Below, one piece after another: positions 41,790 through 51,191 of a stretch of 64,000 nucleotides of DNA (positions are counted from its first letter, which is position 1; each line of letters starts with the position of its first letter). The position numbers and the translations under genes are program-made. The notes below the pieces were generated by a model. The model did not search any database. It saw only the letters and a list, made by a program, of their open reading frames with translations, and had not been told where the DNA came from. The stretch is from Roseibium salinum (GTDB lineage Bacteria; Pseudomonadota; Alphaproteobacteria; Rhizobiales; Stappiaceae), in the NCBI RefSeq assembly GCF_026240905.1, contig NZ_JAPEVI010000003.1, positions 1,054,001 through 1,118,000 on the forward strand. Reading direction: 5' to 3'.

Positions 41790-43892
41790 TCAGCCGGCTC
41801 TCAGCAGCCGGATCGCGGCATCCCGCCCGAAAAGGTAGAGCAGGCAGCGCAACGCCTCGCCGCGCCTTGATTTGAGCTCCGGGTCGGTTTCCAGGATCAG
41901 CCTGGCATCGTCCCGGGCGACTTCCATCAGATCGGCATGCTCCTCCGCCCGGGCAATGCGGAAACCCGGCGTGCCGGACTGGCGCGTGCCCAGGATTTCA
42001 CCGCCGCCCCGCAGTTTCAGGTCTTCCTCCGCAATCAGGAAGCCGTCATTGGTCTCGCGCATGATGTTGAGGCGTGCGCCGGCGGTTTCCCCCAGCGGGC
42101 CCTTGTAAAGAAGGACGCAGGAGGACGGCTTGTCGCCCCGGCCGACGCGGCCGCGAAGCTGGTGAAGCTGCGCAAGGCCGAAGCGTTCCGCATGTTCTAT
42201 GACGATGATGGTTGCATCCGGCACGTCGACACCGACTTCGATGACGGTCGTCGCGACCAGGATCTTGGTGACGCCCGATTTGAAATCCGCCATCGCAGCG
42301 TCTTTGTCGGCGGCGCTCATCCTGCCATGGACGAGCGATATCCGCTGTGAGAGCTCCTGTTCCAGGACCCTGTGGCGTTCTTCAACCGCGGCCAGGTCAA
42401 TCTTTTCCGATTCTTCGACGAGCGGACAGACCCAGTAGACCTTCTGCCCTTGCGCAACGGCCGCGCCCACACGGGCAATGATCTCATCCAGACGGTCCAG
42501 CGACACGGAAACGGTCTTGACGGGTTTGCGTCCCGCGGGTTTGCCGGTCAAGCGTGAGACGTCCATGTCGCCGAAGCAGGTCAGGACGAGGGTTCGCGGT
42601 ATGGGCGTTGCCGTCATCACCAGGACATCGACACCCTGTCCCTTGGCTGACAAGGCCAGACGCTGGTGGACACCGAAACGATGCTGCTCGTCAACGACCA
42701 CCATGCCGAGATTCTTGAAACCGACCGTTCCCTGAAAAAGGGCATGAGTTCCCACAACAAGGTCGGTCTCGCCGGCCTCCAGCTGCTCCTGGCGGATGCG
42801 TCTTTCCTTTTGACTGTCCTTGCCGGTAACCAAGGCGATGCGAATGCCCGCCTTTTCGCAAAGCGGCCCCATCGATGCGAAGTGCTGGCGGGCAAGAATT
42901 TCGGTCGGTGCCATGATCGCGCCCTGCGCGCCGGTTTCGATCACCTGGGCAAGGGCCGCCAGGGCCACGACGGTCTTTCCGGCCCCGACATCCCCTTGAA
43001 GAAGACGCAGCATCCGAACGGGTTTTGCGAGGTCCTCGTTGATTTCCCTGATAGCTGCCGCCTGGCTTTCCGTGAGTTGGAAGGGCAGGGCGTCGATGAC
43101 GGCCTTCTGCAGGTTTCCACTCGGGACGCGGGCGATGCCGCCGAGCGTGCGCATATGCGCCCGGACCATCGCCAGCGCAAGCTGGCTGGCAAGCAGCTCA
43201 TCGTAGGCGAGCCGCTCCATATAGAGAGAATGAGGCTCGATGTCGGTTCGCTCCTGCGGCACATGCAGCGTGCGCAGGCTTTCAGCGAAATCCGGCCAGC
43301 CGGTCTTGTGCAAATGGGGTTCGTTCAGCCATTGCGGCAGGTCCGGGACTTTCTCCAGCGCCGCGTGAATGGCCTTTTGCAGCGTCTTGGAGGGAAGGCC
43401 CGCCGTCAGCGGGTAAACCGGTTCGAGTACCGGCATCGTGGCGGCCTCTTCCGGCTTCAGCGAATAGTCCGGGTGCACCATCTGGGGGCGATCGTTGAAC
43501 CAGTCGACCTTGCCGGAGACGATTCTCCTTTCCCCTTCCGGAAACGTCTTCTCCAGCCAGTCCCGGCGCGGATGAAAGAAGACGAAGGTGATCTGCCCGG
43601 TCTCGTCATGGGCCGGAATCCTGTAGGGGGCCTTGGAGTGCCGGGGTGGAGGCATGTGCCTCCCGATGGTGACGTCCAGTGTGACGATATCGCCATTTTC
43701 CGAATAGGCGATGCCGGGCTTGTGACGCCGGTCGATCACGCTCTGCGGAATGTGAAACAGGAGATCGGCAACCGTCGCATCCCTGTCCGGCTGGCCGCCG
43801 ACCAGTCCGGAAACCAGCTTGGCGATTTTCGGTCCGATCCCGGGAAGCGTTGAAACCGGAGCAAACAGGGGATCGAGGACCGGCGGGCGCAT
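41790..43892 (-). CDS. recG: ATP-dependent DNA helicase RecG
   Basis: A 700-residue helicase that remodels stalled forks and Holliday junctions. ATG 43892 gives MRPPVLDPLFAPVSTLPGIG and the normal length. The N-terminal wedge domain includes 'GQITFVFFHPRRDWLEKTFP'. Helicase motifs are 'LLQGDVGAGKTVVALAALAQ' (Walker A), 'MVVVDEQHRFGVHQR' (DEQH), 'VMTATPIPRT', and 'HQLRGRVGRGDKPS' (motif VI). The frame stays open upstream into sdhE but is not RecG-like there. It is divergent from sdhE and mfd. Confidence 0.97.
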   Translation of the reverse strand: MRPPVLDPLFAPVSTLPGIGPKIAKLVSGLVGGQPDRDATVADLLFHIPQSVIDRRHKPGIAYSENGDIVTLDVTIGRHMPPPRHSKAPYRIPAHDETGQITFVFFHPRRDWLEKTFPEGERRIVSGKVDWFNDRPQMVHPDYSLKPEEAATMPVLEPVYPLTAGLPSKTLQKAIHAALEKVPDLPQWLNEPHLHKTGWPDFAESLRTLHVPQERTDIEPHSLYMERLAYDELLASQLALAMVRAHMRTLGGIARVPSGNLQKAVIDALPFQLTESQAAAIREINEDLAKPVRMLRLLQGDVGAGKTVVALAALAQVIETGAQGAIMAPTEILARQHFASMGPLCEKAGIRIALVTGKDSQKERRIRQEQLEAGETDLVVGTHALFQGTVGFKNLGMVVVDEQHRFGVHQRLALSAKGQGVDVLVMTATPIPRTLVLTCFGDMDVSRLTGKPAGRKPVKTVSVSLDRLDEIIARVGAAVAQGQKVYWVCPLVEESEKIDLAAVEERHRVLEQELSQRISLVHGRMSAADKDAAMADFKSGVTKILVATTVIEVGVDVPDATIIVIEHAERFGLAQLHQLRGRVGRGDKPSSCVLLYKGPLGETAGARLNIMRETNDGFLIAEEDLKLRGGGEILGTRQSGTPGFRIARAEEHADLMEVARDDARLILETDPELKSRRGEALRCLLYLFGRDAAIRLLRAG

Positions 43893-44117
43893 ATTCAGGC
43901 AAAAACCTCTGGATGTCGGCAGCACATTCGGCGAATGGGAAGCTTGTTCTGCCACGAACCCGGCCACATGCGCAACAATCGGAACATTCTGTGAACTCGG
44001 GCGCTGACAAGCCGGAAGACTGACGCTATATATCCGGCACGTTTCCGACCGGGCCGCGTTCTGTTGAATTCCGATTGTCTCCAGCGCGTCTCCGGCAATG
44101 CTCCAGATAGGTTCCTC

Positions 44118-44429
44118 ATGTCCGAAACTTCCGGCACGAATATCGAGACTCAGGAGGCAAGGGATCCGAGGCTCAAGAAGATCCTGTTCCGGTGCTGGCA
44201 CCGGGGCATGAAGGAGATGGATCTGCTGCTGGGCGGTTTCGCCAATGCCGAGATCGACCGGCTTTGCGAAGAGGAACTCCTGGAACTGGAACATCTTCTG
44301 ACCGCCAATGACCAGGATCTCTATGCCTGGATGACCGGCCGGAAACCTTTGCCCGAAGAATGGAATGGCCCGCTTTATCGCCGGATCATCGACTATCACA
44401 AAATCTCCGGCGCGGCCGGGGACGCCTGA
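44118..44429 (+). CDS. sdhE: SdhE: succinate dehydrogenase flavinylation factor
   Basis: A 103-residue protein with the conserved 'ILFRCWHRGMKEMDLLLGGF' motif (RG..E/D) and a C-terminal 'LYAWMTGRKPLPEEWNGPLY'. It helps attach FAD to SdhA. ATG 44118 is used; the upstream in-frame ATG at 44064 would add a non-conserved tail. It precedes mfd by 23 bases, a frequent alphaproteobacterial neighbour. Confidence 0.93.
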   Translation: MSETSGTNIETQEARDPRLKKILFRCWHRGMKEMDLLLGGFANAEIDRLCEEELLELEHLLTANDQDLYAWMTGRKPLPEEWNGPLYRRIIDYHKISGAAGDA

Positions 44430-44452
44430 CAAGAAAAACAAGGACGGTAGCT

Positions 44453-47400
44453 GTGTTTGACAGCCTGCTCAAAGACCAGGCCAACGTCACGCTGGCCGGC
44501 GTGCCCGATGGTGCTGAAAGCTATGCGCTTGCCAGGCTGCTGAGCGAAAGCGCGAGGACGGGCCTGGCGCTCGTGTTCGTTGCCCGTGATGCCACCCGCA
44601 TGACGATGATCAGCGAAGCGCTGAGCTTTTTTGACCCGAGCGTCGACATTCTTCAGCTTCCGGCCTGGGACTGTCTTCCCTATGACCGCGTCTCTCCCAA
44701 CCCGGCCATCAGCGCGCGCCGCCTGCTGGCGCTGGGGCAGCTTGCCCGCGGTATCCCCGAAGGCCGGAAGACGGTTCTGCTGACGACGGTCAACGCCGCT
44801 CTTCAACGGGTGCCCGAACGGTCTTTCATGGCTGACCAGACCTTTTCCGTGGCTCCCGGCAACCAGGTCGACATGGCCGCCATTGCCGGCTGGCTGGAAA
44901 TGAACGGCTTTTCGCGCACGCCAACCGTGCGGGAGACGGGCGAATATGCTGTTCGCGGCGGTATCGTCGACCTGTTCGCCCCCGGGTCGGAAGAACCGGT
45001 GCGTCTGGATTTCTTTGGCGACACTCTGGAATCGATACGGTCGTTCAACGCCGAAACGCAGCGGACCTCCAGGCAGCTCAAGCGGCTGGATCTGGTGCCG
45101 ATGAGCGAAGTGGTGCTGTCGGAAAGCGCGATTTCGCGCTTTCGCCGGTCCTATCTGGCGAATTTCGGTGCGGCCAGCCGGGAAGACGTGCTGTATCAAT
45201 CGATCAGCGATGGCCGCCGCTATGCCGGTATGGAGCACTGGCTGCCGATGTTCCATGAGCGGCTGGAGACGCTGTTCGATTATATCGGCGACACGCCGGT
45301 GGTGCTCGATGCAAGCACGCCGGATGCGGTGCGCGAGCGTACCGAACAGGTGAGCGACTATTACCGGGCCCGGCAGGAGGCCCGGGAGACGGGGATGAGT
45401 GCCGGGACCGTTCCCTACATGCCGGTTGAACCGGAAAGCCTTTATTTTTCGAAAAACGAGTGGTCGGCAACGATCGCCGACCGGGCAAGCGCCACGCTCG
45501 ATCCCTTTACGCCGCCGCCGGGCAGCGGCAAGACCGTCATCGAACTGGGCGGCCGCCAGGGCCGCAGTTTCGCGGCGGAAAGGGCTGCAGGCGACATCAA
45601 CATATTCGACGCTCTGACGGCCCATGTACGTGACCTGCAAAAGGCCGGAAAGCGCACGGTCATCGCCTGCTGGTCCGAGGGATCGCGCGACCGTCTGGGG
45701 CAGATCCTGGGCGACCATGGCCTCGGTCCGGTACAGGAAGTCGATACATTGAAGGACGCGGAGGCGCTGCCGGCCAAGACGTCCGCGCTTTGTATCCTGG
45801 GCATCGAGCACGGCTTCGAACTCACGGATATCGCGTTTATCGGCGAACAGGACATTCTCGGCGACCGGCTGGTGCGCAAGACGCGCCGGAAGGCGAAGGG
45901 CGCCAATGTCATCACGGAGGCGACGGGACTTTCGGAAGGCGACCTGGTCGTTCACGTCGACCACGGGATCGGCCGCTTCATCGGCCTCAAGACCATTGAG
46001 GCCGTGGGAGCGCCGCACGACTGCCTGGAGCTGCAATATGCAGGCGGCGACAAGCTTTATCTGCCGGTCGAAAACATCGAGCTGCTGTCCCGCTACGGAT
46101 CGGAAGACCAGGAAAGCCAGCTCGACAAGCTGGGCGGTGGTGCGTGGCAGGCAAGGAAGGCCAAGCTCAAGAAGCGCATCCTGGAAATTGCCGACGGCCT
46201 CATCAAGACGGCCGCCGCACGCGCGCTGAAGACCGCACCGGTGGTGGAAACGCCCGAGGGGGTCTATGACGAATTCGCCACCCGTTTCCCCTATGAGGAG
46301 ACGGAAGATCAGCTCGGCGCCATCGATTCGGTCTTTGAAGATCTCTCGTCCGGCCGCCCCATGGACAGGCTCGTTTGCGGCGATGTCGGCTTCGGCAAGA
46401 CCGAGGTCGCGCTTCGTGCGGCATTCATAGCGGCAATGTCCGGCCGCCAGGTGGCTGTCGTCGTGCCGACGACGCTGCTGGCGCGCCAGCACTACAAGAC
46501 CTTTTCCGAACGGTTTCACGGCCTGCCGATCAATGTCGCCCACGCCTCGCGCCTGGTGCCGGCCCGTGAACTGGTGCAGACGAAGAACGGCCTTACCGAC
46601 GGATCCGTCGATATCGTCGTCGGAACGCATGCGCTCCTTGGAAAGTCGATCCAGTTCCGCGATCTGGGCCTGCTGATCATCGATGAGGAACAGCATTTCG
46701 GCGTGAAGCACAAAGAGCGGCTGAAGGAGCTGAAGTCGGATGTACATGTTCTGACACTCTCGGCAACGCCGATACCGAGAACCCTGCAGCTTGCCCTAAC
46801 GGGTGTACGGGAACTCTCCCTGATCGCGACACCGCCTGTGGACAGGCTCGCCGTGCGCACGTTCGTGTCGCCCTACGACCCGCTGGTGGTCCGTGAAGCC
46901 CTGCTTCGCGAGCACTATCGCGGCGGTCAGAGTTTCTACGTCTGTCCGCGCGTGTCGGATCTGGCGGAACGGCGTGAGTTCCTGGAGGAAAACCTTCCGG
47001 AACTGAAAGTCGCCGTCGCCCACGGGCAGATGCCTGCGGGTGAGCTGGAAGACGTGATGAATGCCTTTTACGAAGGCAAATACAACGTGCTTCTGTCGAC
47101 GACGATCGTTGAATCGGGCCTGGACATTCCGACGGCCAACACCCTGATCGTTCACCGCGCGGACATGTTCGGCCTTTCGCAGCTCTACCAGCTTCGCGGC
47201 CGGGTCGGCCGGTCGAAGGTGCGCGCCTACGCCCTCTTCACCGTACCCGCCAACAAGACACTGACGGCTACGGCGGAGCGCCGGCTGAAGGTGCTGCAAT
47301 CGCTTGAAACGCTCGGGGCGGGCTTCCAGCTTGCGAGCCACGATCTGGACATTCGCGGAGCGGGCAACCTGCTTGGCGAGGAACAGTCCGGGCACATCAA

Positions 47401-47941
47401 GGAAGTCGGATTCGAGCTCTACCAGCAGATGCTGGAAGAAGCCGTGGCTCAGCTGAGGGATGGCGGTGCCGATCTTGGCCAGGAGCAATGGTCCCCGCAG
47501 ATCAATATCGGAACACCGGTGCTTATTCCGGAGGACTATGTTGCCGATCTTCAGCTGCGCCTGCAGCTTTACCGGCGACTGGGCGATGTTACGGAAGCCG
47601 AAGAGATCGATGCCTTCGGTGCGGAACTAATCGACCGGTTCGGGCAGATGCCCGAAGAAGTCCAGCATCTTCTGAAGATCGTCTACATCAAAGGGCTGTG
47701 CCGCAAGGCGAATGTGGAGAAAGTCGATGCCGGGCCGAAGGGTGTCGTCATATCCTTCCGCAACAGCGAGTTCGCCAATCCGGCGGCTCTCGTATCCTAC
47801 ATTGCCGAGCAGGGCGTTCTGGCCAAGATCCGTCCGGACCAGAGGGTGGTTCTCAGCCGGGACTGGGACAAGACGGACGACAGGCTGAAGGGCACGGCGA
47901 CGATTCTGACGAAGCTGGCGAGACTGGCCGTGGCCGCCTGA
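44453..47941 (+). CDS. mfd: transcription-repair coupling factor Mfd
   Basis: A 1162-residue translocase starting at GTG with an AGGACGG ribosome-binding site. It frees RNA polymerase stalled at lesions and recruits UvrA. The UvrB-like N-terminal part has 'LPAWDCLPYDRVSPNP'. The RNA polymerase interaction domain has 'EGDLVVHVDHGIGRFIGL'. The RecG-like motor has 'LVCGDVGFGKTEVALRAAFI', 'LLIIDEEQHFGVKHK', 'LSATPIPRTLQ' and 'QLYQLRGRVGRSKVRAYALF'. The C-terminal UvrA-masking domain ends near 'RDWDKTDDRLKGTATILTKL'. Confidence 0.97.
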   Translation: MFDSLLKDQANVTLAGVPDGAESYALARLLSESARTGLALVFVARDATRMTMISEALSFFDPSVDILQLPAWDCLPYDRVSPNPAISARRLLALGQLARGIPEGRKTVLLTTVNAALQRVPERSFMADQTFSVAPGNQVDMAAIAGWLEMNGFSRTPTVRETGEYAVRGGIVDLFAPGSEEPVRLDFFGDTLESIRSFNAETQRTSRQLKRLDLVPMSEVVLSESAISRFRRSYLANFGAASREDVLYQSISDGRRYAGMEHWLPMFHERLETLFDYIGDTPVVLDASTPDAVRERTEQVSDYYRARQEARETGMSAGTVPYMPVEPESLYFSKNEWSATIADRASATLDPFTPPPGSGKTVIELGGRQGRSFAAERAAGDINIFDALTAHVRDLQKAGKRTVIACWSEGSRDRLGQILGDHGLGPVQEVDTLKDAEALPAKTSALCILGIEHGFELTDIAFIGEQDILGDRLVRKTRRKAKGANVITEATGLSEGDLVVHVDHGIGRFIGLKTIEAVGAPHDCLELQYAGGDKLYLPVENIELLSRYGSEDQESQLDKLGGGAWQARKAKLKKRILEIADGLIKTAAARALKTAPVVETPEGVYDEFATRFPYEETEDQLGAIDSVFEDLSSGRPMDRLVCGDVGFGKTEVALRAAFIAAMSGRQVAVVVPTTLLARQHYKTFSERFHGLPINVAHASRLVPARELVQTKNGLTDGSVDIVVGTHALLGKSIQFRDLGLLIIDEEQHFGVKHKERLKELKSDVHVLTLSATPIPRTLQLALTGVRELSLIATPPVDRLAVRTFVSPYDPLVVREALLREHYRGGQSFYVCPRVSDLAERREFLEENLPELKVAVAHGQMPAGELEDVMNAFYEGKYNVLLSTTIVESGLDIPTANTLIVHRADMFGLSQLYQLRGRVGRSKVRAYALFTVPANKTLTATAERRLKVLQSLETLGAGFQLASHDLDIRGAGNLLGEEQSGHIKEVGFELYQQMLEEAVAQLRDGGADLGQEQWSPQINIGTPVLIPEDYVADLQLRLQLYRRLGDVTEAEEIDAFGAELIDRFGQMPEEVQHLLKIVYIKGLCRKANVEKVDAGPKGVVISFRNSEFANPAALVSYIAEQGVLAKIRPDQRVVLSRDWDKTDDRLKGTATILTKLARLAVAA

Positions 47942-48213
47942 CGGCACAGGCGGAGAGCCCGTCGTAGGGTTTTTGCATGTTGTGGGCGGAGCGGCTATGC
48001 AGGCCGATCAGCGGCACGCGGGCAACCGGACCCGGATCTCCCGTCGCCGGGTCGGCTTCGTAAACGCCTGAAGTCCGCCCGTTTTCCTACGGTCATCGCC
48101 GGTCATCTGCAAATTTAACGTGCATTTGATCGGCCGCCTCAAGACTCTATTAAGCCTAGCAACGCATAGTGACGGGACTAAGAGACCAAGAGTGAAGCGT
48201 TAAGGTCCGGAAC

Positions 48214-48555
48214 GTGCACCGAGCAGCTACCCGTCAGCGAAAACAGTCCATCCTCCGTCGGCTGATCACGCCTGCAATCGCCATTGCGGCGCTTGGTTAT
48301 TTCGGCTTCCATGCCATGAGCGGCGAGCTGGGCATGGTCGGCCGCGCCCTGATCGAGAGCCAGGTTTCCGAACTGGAAGCCGAACTTGCACAGGTGAGTG
48401 CGGAGCGCCGGGAGCTCGTTTCCCGGGTCAGCCTGCTGCGTCCGGAAAGCCTCGATCCCGACATGCTGGATGAGCGCGCGCGGCTCCATCTCAATCTCGT
48501 GCATGGCGACGAACTTGTCGTTTTGCGTCCGGGGCATCAATACGGTGTGAACTGA
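48214..48555 (+). CDS. ftsB: FtsB/DivIC-like septum formation protein
   Basis: A 113-residue protein starting at GTG. It has a basic cytoplasmic start, one membrane span ('LITPAIAIAALGYFGFHAM'), a coiled coil ('ESQVSELEAELAQVSAERRE') and the family's 'SLDPDMLDERARLHLNLVHG' end. FtsB bridges FtsQ and FtsL in the divisome. Placement upstream of pdhA is standard in alphaproteobacteria. A short palindrome TGAACTGA-TTT-TCAGTTCA spans the stop codon. Confidence 0.85.
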   Translation: MHRAATRQRKQSILRRLITPAIAIAALGYFGFHAMSGELGMVGRALIESQVSELEAELAQVSAERRELVSRVSLLRPESLDPDMLDERARLHLNLVHGDELVVLRPGHQYGVN

Positions 48556-48626
48556 TTTTCAGTTCATTATTGCCACTTAATCAAAATCCGGTTAACAACT
48601 AAATGAGCGCGTAACTTCAACGTGTT

Positions 48627-48644
48627 GCATCGATTTTGCGATGC
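48627..48644. promoter_or_regulatory. palindrome upstream of pdhA, possible operator
   Basis: GCATCG-ATTTTG-CGATGC is a perfect 6-bp inverted repeat about 75 bases before pdhA. It may bind a regulator of the pyruvate dehydrogenase operon, or be chance. There is no T-run to suggest a terminator. Confidence 0.3.
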
Positions 48645-48720
48645 GAGACGCACGGATTGGATTGACAAGGACAACAGTATAAGTTGCTCCTACCTTTCTT
48701 AGGGGAAACGTCACGCCGAG

Positions 48721-49779
48721 ATGAGGGTTATGGCCGCAGCATCAAAGACCACCTCCGCTAGCTCGAAGAGCACCAGCCGGACCCGCAGCACCGCCAAGAA
48801 GGCGAAACCTGCGATCGCAGAGTTCGACAAGGACCAGGAACTCCACGCCTACCGCGAAATGCTTCTGATCCGCCGATTTGAGGAAAAAGCCGGGCAGTTA
48901 TACGGCATGGGCCTCATCGGCGGGTTCTGTCATCTGTATATCGGGCAGGAAGCTGTCGTCGTCGGTATGCAGATGGCCAAGAAGGACGGTGACCAGATGA
49001 TCACCGGCTACCGCGACCACGGCCACATGCTGGCAATGGATCTCGACCCGAAGGGCGTCATGGCCGAACTGACCGGCCGCCGGGGCGGCCTGTCGAAAGG
49101 CAAGGGCGGCTCCATGCACATGTTTTCCAAGGAAAAACACTTCTATGGCGGCCACGGCATCGTCGGCGCGCAGGTGTCGCTCGGTACCGGTCTCGGCTTT
49201 GCCAACCAGTACCGCGAGAACGGCAACGTCGCGATGACGTTTTTCGGGGACGGCGCGTCCAACCAGGGCCAGGTCTACGAGAGCTTCAACATGGCCGCGC
49301 TCTGGAAGCTTCCGGTCGTTTTCGTGATCGAGAACAACAAGTACGGCATGGGCACCAGCGTGGCGCGCGCTTCGGCCAACGTCGATCTTTCCCAGCGTGG
49401 CGCCTCCTTCGGCATTCCTGGCGAACAGGTTGACGGCATGGACGTGCGCGCCGTCAAGGCGGCGTCCGAGACGGCCCTCGAGCGGTGCCGTGCGGGCAAG
49501 GGGCCGTACATCCTGGAAATGATCACCTACCGCTATCGCGGCCACTCCATGTCCGACCCGGCGAAGTACCGCTCCAAGGACGAAGTTCAGAAGATGCGCA
49601 CCGAGCACGATCCGATCGAGCAGGTCCGCAAGCGTCTCGTGGACAACGGATGGGCTTCCGAAGACGACCTCAAGGCCGTGGACAAGAGTGTCCGGGCCCG
49701 TGTCGCAGAAGCTGCGGAATTCGCTCAGAACGATCCGGAGCCGGATACGTCTGAACTCTACACCGACATTTTGATCTGA
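48721..49779 (+). CDS. pdhA: pyruvate dehydrogenase E1 alpha subunit
   Basis: A 352-residue E1 alpha; a start at the second ATG (48730) is also possible. After a Ser/Lys-rich N-terminal extension come '[20 protein letters not shown]', the thiamine diphosphate motif '[20 protein letters not shown]', and the phosphorylation-loop-like '[20 protein letters not shown]'. With PdhB it decarboxylates pyruvate and reductively acetylates the lipoyl groups. First gene of pdhA-pdhB-pdhC. Confidence 0.97.
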   Translation: MRVMAAASKTTSASSKSTSRTRSTAKKAKPAIAEFDKDQELHAYREMLLIRRFEEKAGQLYGMGLIGGFCHLYIGQEAVVVGMQMAKKDGDQMITGYRDHGHMLAMDLDPKGVMAELTGRRGGLSKGKGGSMHMFSKEKHFYGGHGIVGAQVSLGTGLGFANQYRENGNVAMTFFGDGASNQGQVYESFNMAALWKLPVVFVIENNKYGMGTSVARASANVDLSQRGASFGIPGEQVDGMDVRAVKAASETALERCRAGKGPYILEMITYRYRGHSMSDPAKYRSKDEVQKMRTEHDPIEQVRKRLVDNGWASEDDLKAVDKSVRARVAEAAEFAQNDPEPDTSELYTDILI

Positions 49780-49792
49780 GCCGGGGGTTTTC

Positions 49793-51175
49793 ATGCCGAT
49801 CGATATTTTGATGCCGGCGCTCTCGCCGACGATGGAAGAAGGCAAGCTCGCGAAGTGGCTGAAGGCCGAGGGCGACACCGTATCCGCAGGCGATGTAATC
49901 GCCGAAATTGAAACCGACAAAGCCACCATGGAAGTCGAAGCGGTCGATGAAGGCACGCTCGGCAAGATCCTGATTGCGGAAGGCACGGACAACGTCAAGG
50001 TCAATGAGAAGATAGCCGTTCTTCTGGCCGAAGGTGAAGATGCCAGCGCTGTCGATGCTTCGCCGGCTCCGGCTGCTCCGACGCCGGCCGAGGCAAAGGC
50101 TCCGAGCGCACCGGCTGTCGCCTCCGCTCCGACGCCGCAGGCGCCTGCTCCCGAAACCGCCGAAGATCCGGAAATTCCGGCGGGCACGACCATGAAGAGC
50201 TCCACCGTCCGTGAAGCGCTGCGCGATGCCATGGCGGAAGAGATGCGCCGCGACCCGGACGTCTTCGTGATGGGTGAGGAAGTCGCCGAATACCAGGGCG
50301 CCTACAAGATCACCCAAGGCTTGCTGGACGAATTCAGTGCCAAGCGCGTCATCGATACGCCGATCACCGAGCACGGGTTCGCCGGTCTCGGCGTCGGCGC
50401 CGCAATGGCGGGCCTCAGGCCGATCGTCGAATTCATGACGTTCAACTTCGCCATGCAGGCAGTCGACCAGATCATCAACTCCGCTGCCAAGACGCTTTAC
50501 ATGTCGGGCGGACAGATGGGCGCGCCGATCGTCTTCCGCGGTCCCAACGGTGCCGCGGCACGAGTGGGTGCACAGCATTCCCAGGACTTCGCGTCCTGGT
50601 ACGCACATGTGCCGGGCCTGAAGGTCGTCCAGCCCTATTCTGCGGCCGATGCCAAGGGCCTCCTGAAGGCTGCCATCCGCGATCCGAACCCGGTCATCTT
50701 CCTGGAAAACGAAATCCTCTACGGGCATTCCTTCGAAATCCCCGACATGGACGATTTCGTGCTGCCTATCGGCAAGGCCAAGGTGGAACGCGGCGGGACG
50801 GATGTCACGCTGGTGTCCTGGGGCATCGGCATGACCTATACCATGAAGGCAGCCGAAGAGCTGGCAGGTATCGGCATCTCCGCCGAAGTCATCAACCTGC
50901 GCACCATCCGGCCGCTCGATATCGATACCGTGCTGGCCTCCGTGCGCAAGACGGGGCGGATCGTAACGGTCGAAGAAGCCTTCCCGATGTGCTCGGTGTC
51001 TTCGGAAATCGCCTATCAGGTTCAGGAAAAAGCCTTCGACTATCTCGATGCGCCGATCCTGCGCGTAACCGGCAAGGACGTTCCAATGCCTTATGCCGCA
51101 AATCTGGAAAAGCTCGCTCTGCCGAGCGTTCCGGAAGTCATCGATGCGGTCAAGGCCGTAACCTACACAGCCTGA
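49793..51175 (+). CDS. pdhB: pyruvate dehydrogenase E1 beta subunit with N-terminal lipoyl domain
   Basis: A 460-residue E1 beta that carries its own lipoyl domain (residues 1-80, lipoyl Lys in '[14 protein letters not shown]'), joined by an Ala/Pro-rich linker (80-130) to the transketolase-like domain ('[20 protein letters not shown]', '[20 protein letters not shown]'). Rhizobial and related PdhB proteins share this extra domain. Thirteen bases separate it from pdhA. Confidence 0.97.
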   Translation: MPIDILMPALSPTMEEGKLAKWLKAEGDTVSAGDVIAEIETDKATMEVEAVDEGTLGKILIAEGTDNVKVNEKIAVLLAEGEDASAVDASPAPAAPTPAEAKAPSAPAVASAPTPQAPAPETAEDPEIPAGTTMKSSTVREALRDAMAEEMRRDPDVFVMGEEVAEYQGAYKITQGLLDEFSAKRVIDTPITEHGFAGLGVGAAMAGLRPIVEFMTFNFAMQAVDQIINSAAKTLYMSGGQMGAPIVFRGPNGAAARVGAQHSQDFASWYAHVPGLKVVQPYSAADAKGLLKAAIRDPNPVIFLENEILYGHSFEIPDMDDFVLPIGKAKVERGGTDVTLVSWGIGMTYTMKAAEELAGIGISAEVINLRTIRPLDIDTVLASVRKTGRIVTVEEAFPMCSVSSEIAYQVQEKAFDYLDAPILRVTGKDVPMPYAANLEKLALPSVPEVIDAVKAVTYTA

Positions 51176-51191
51176 GGCGAGGGAGGCGGAC

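Noticed and set aside
43893..44441. N-terminal extension of RecG
   Set aside because: The frame is open but antisense to sdhE, non-conserved in character, and the 700-residue RecG starting at 43892 is already full length.
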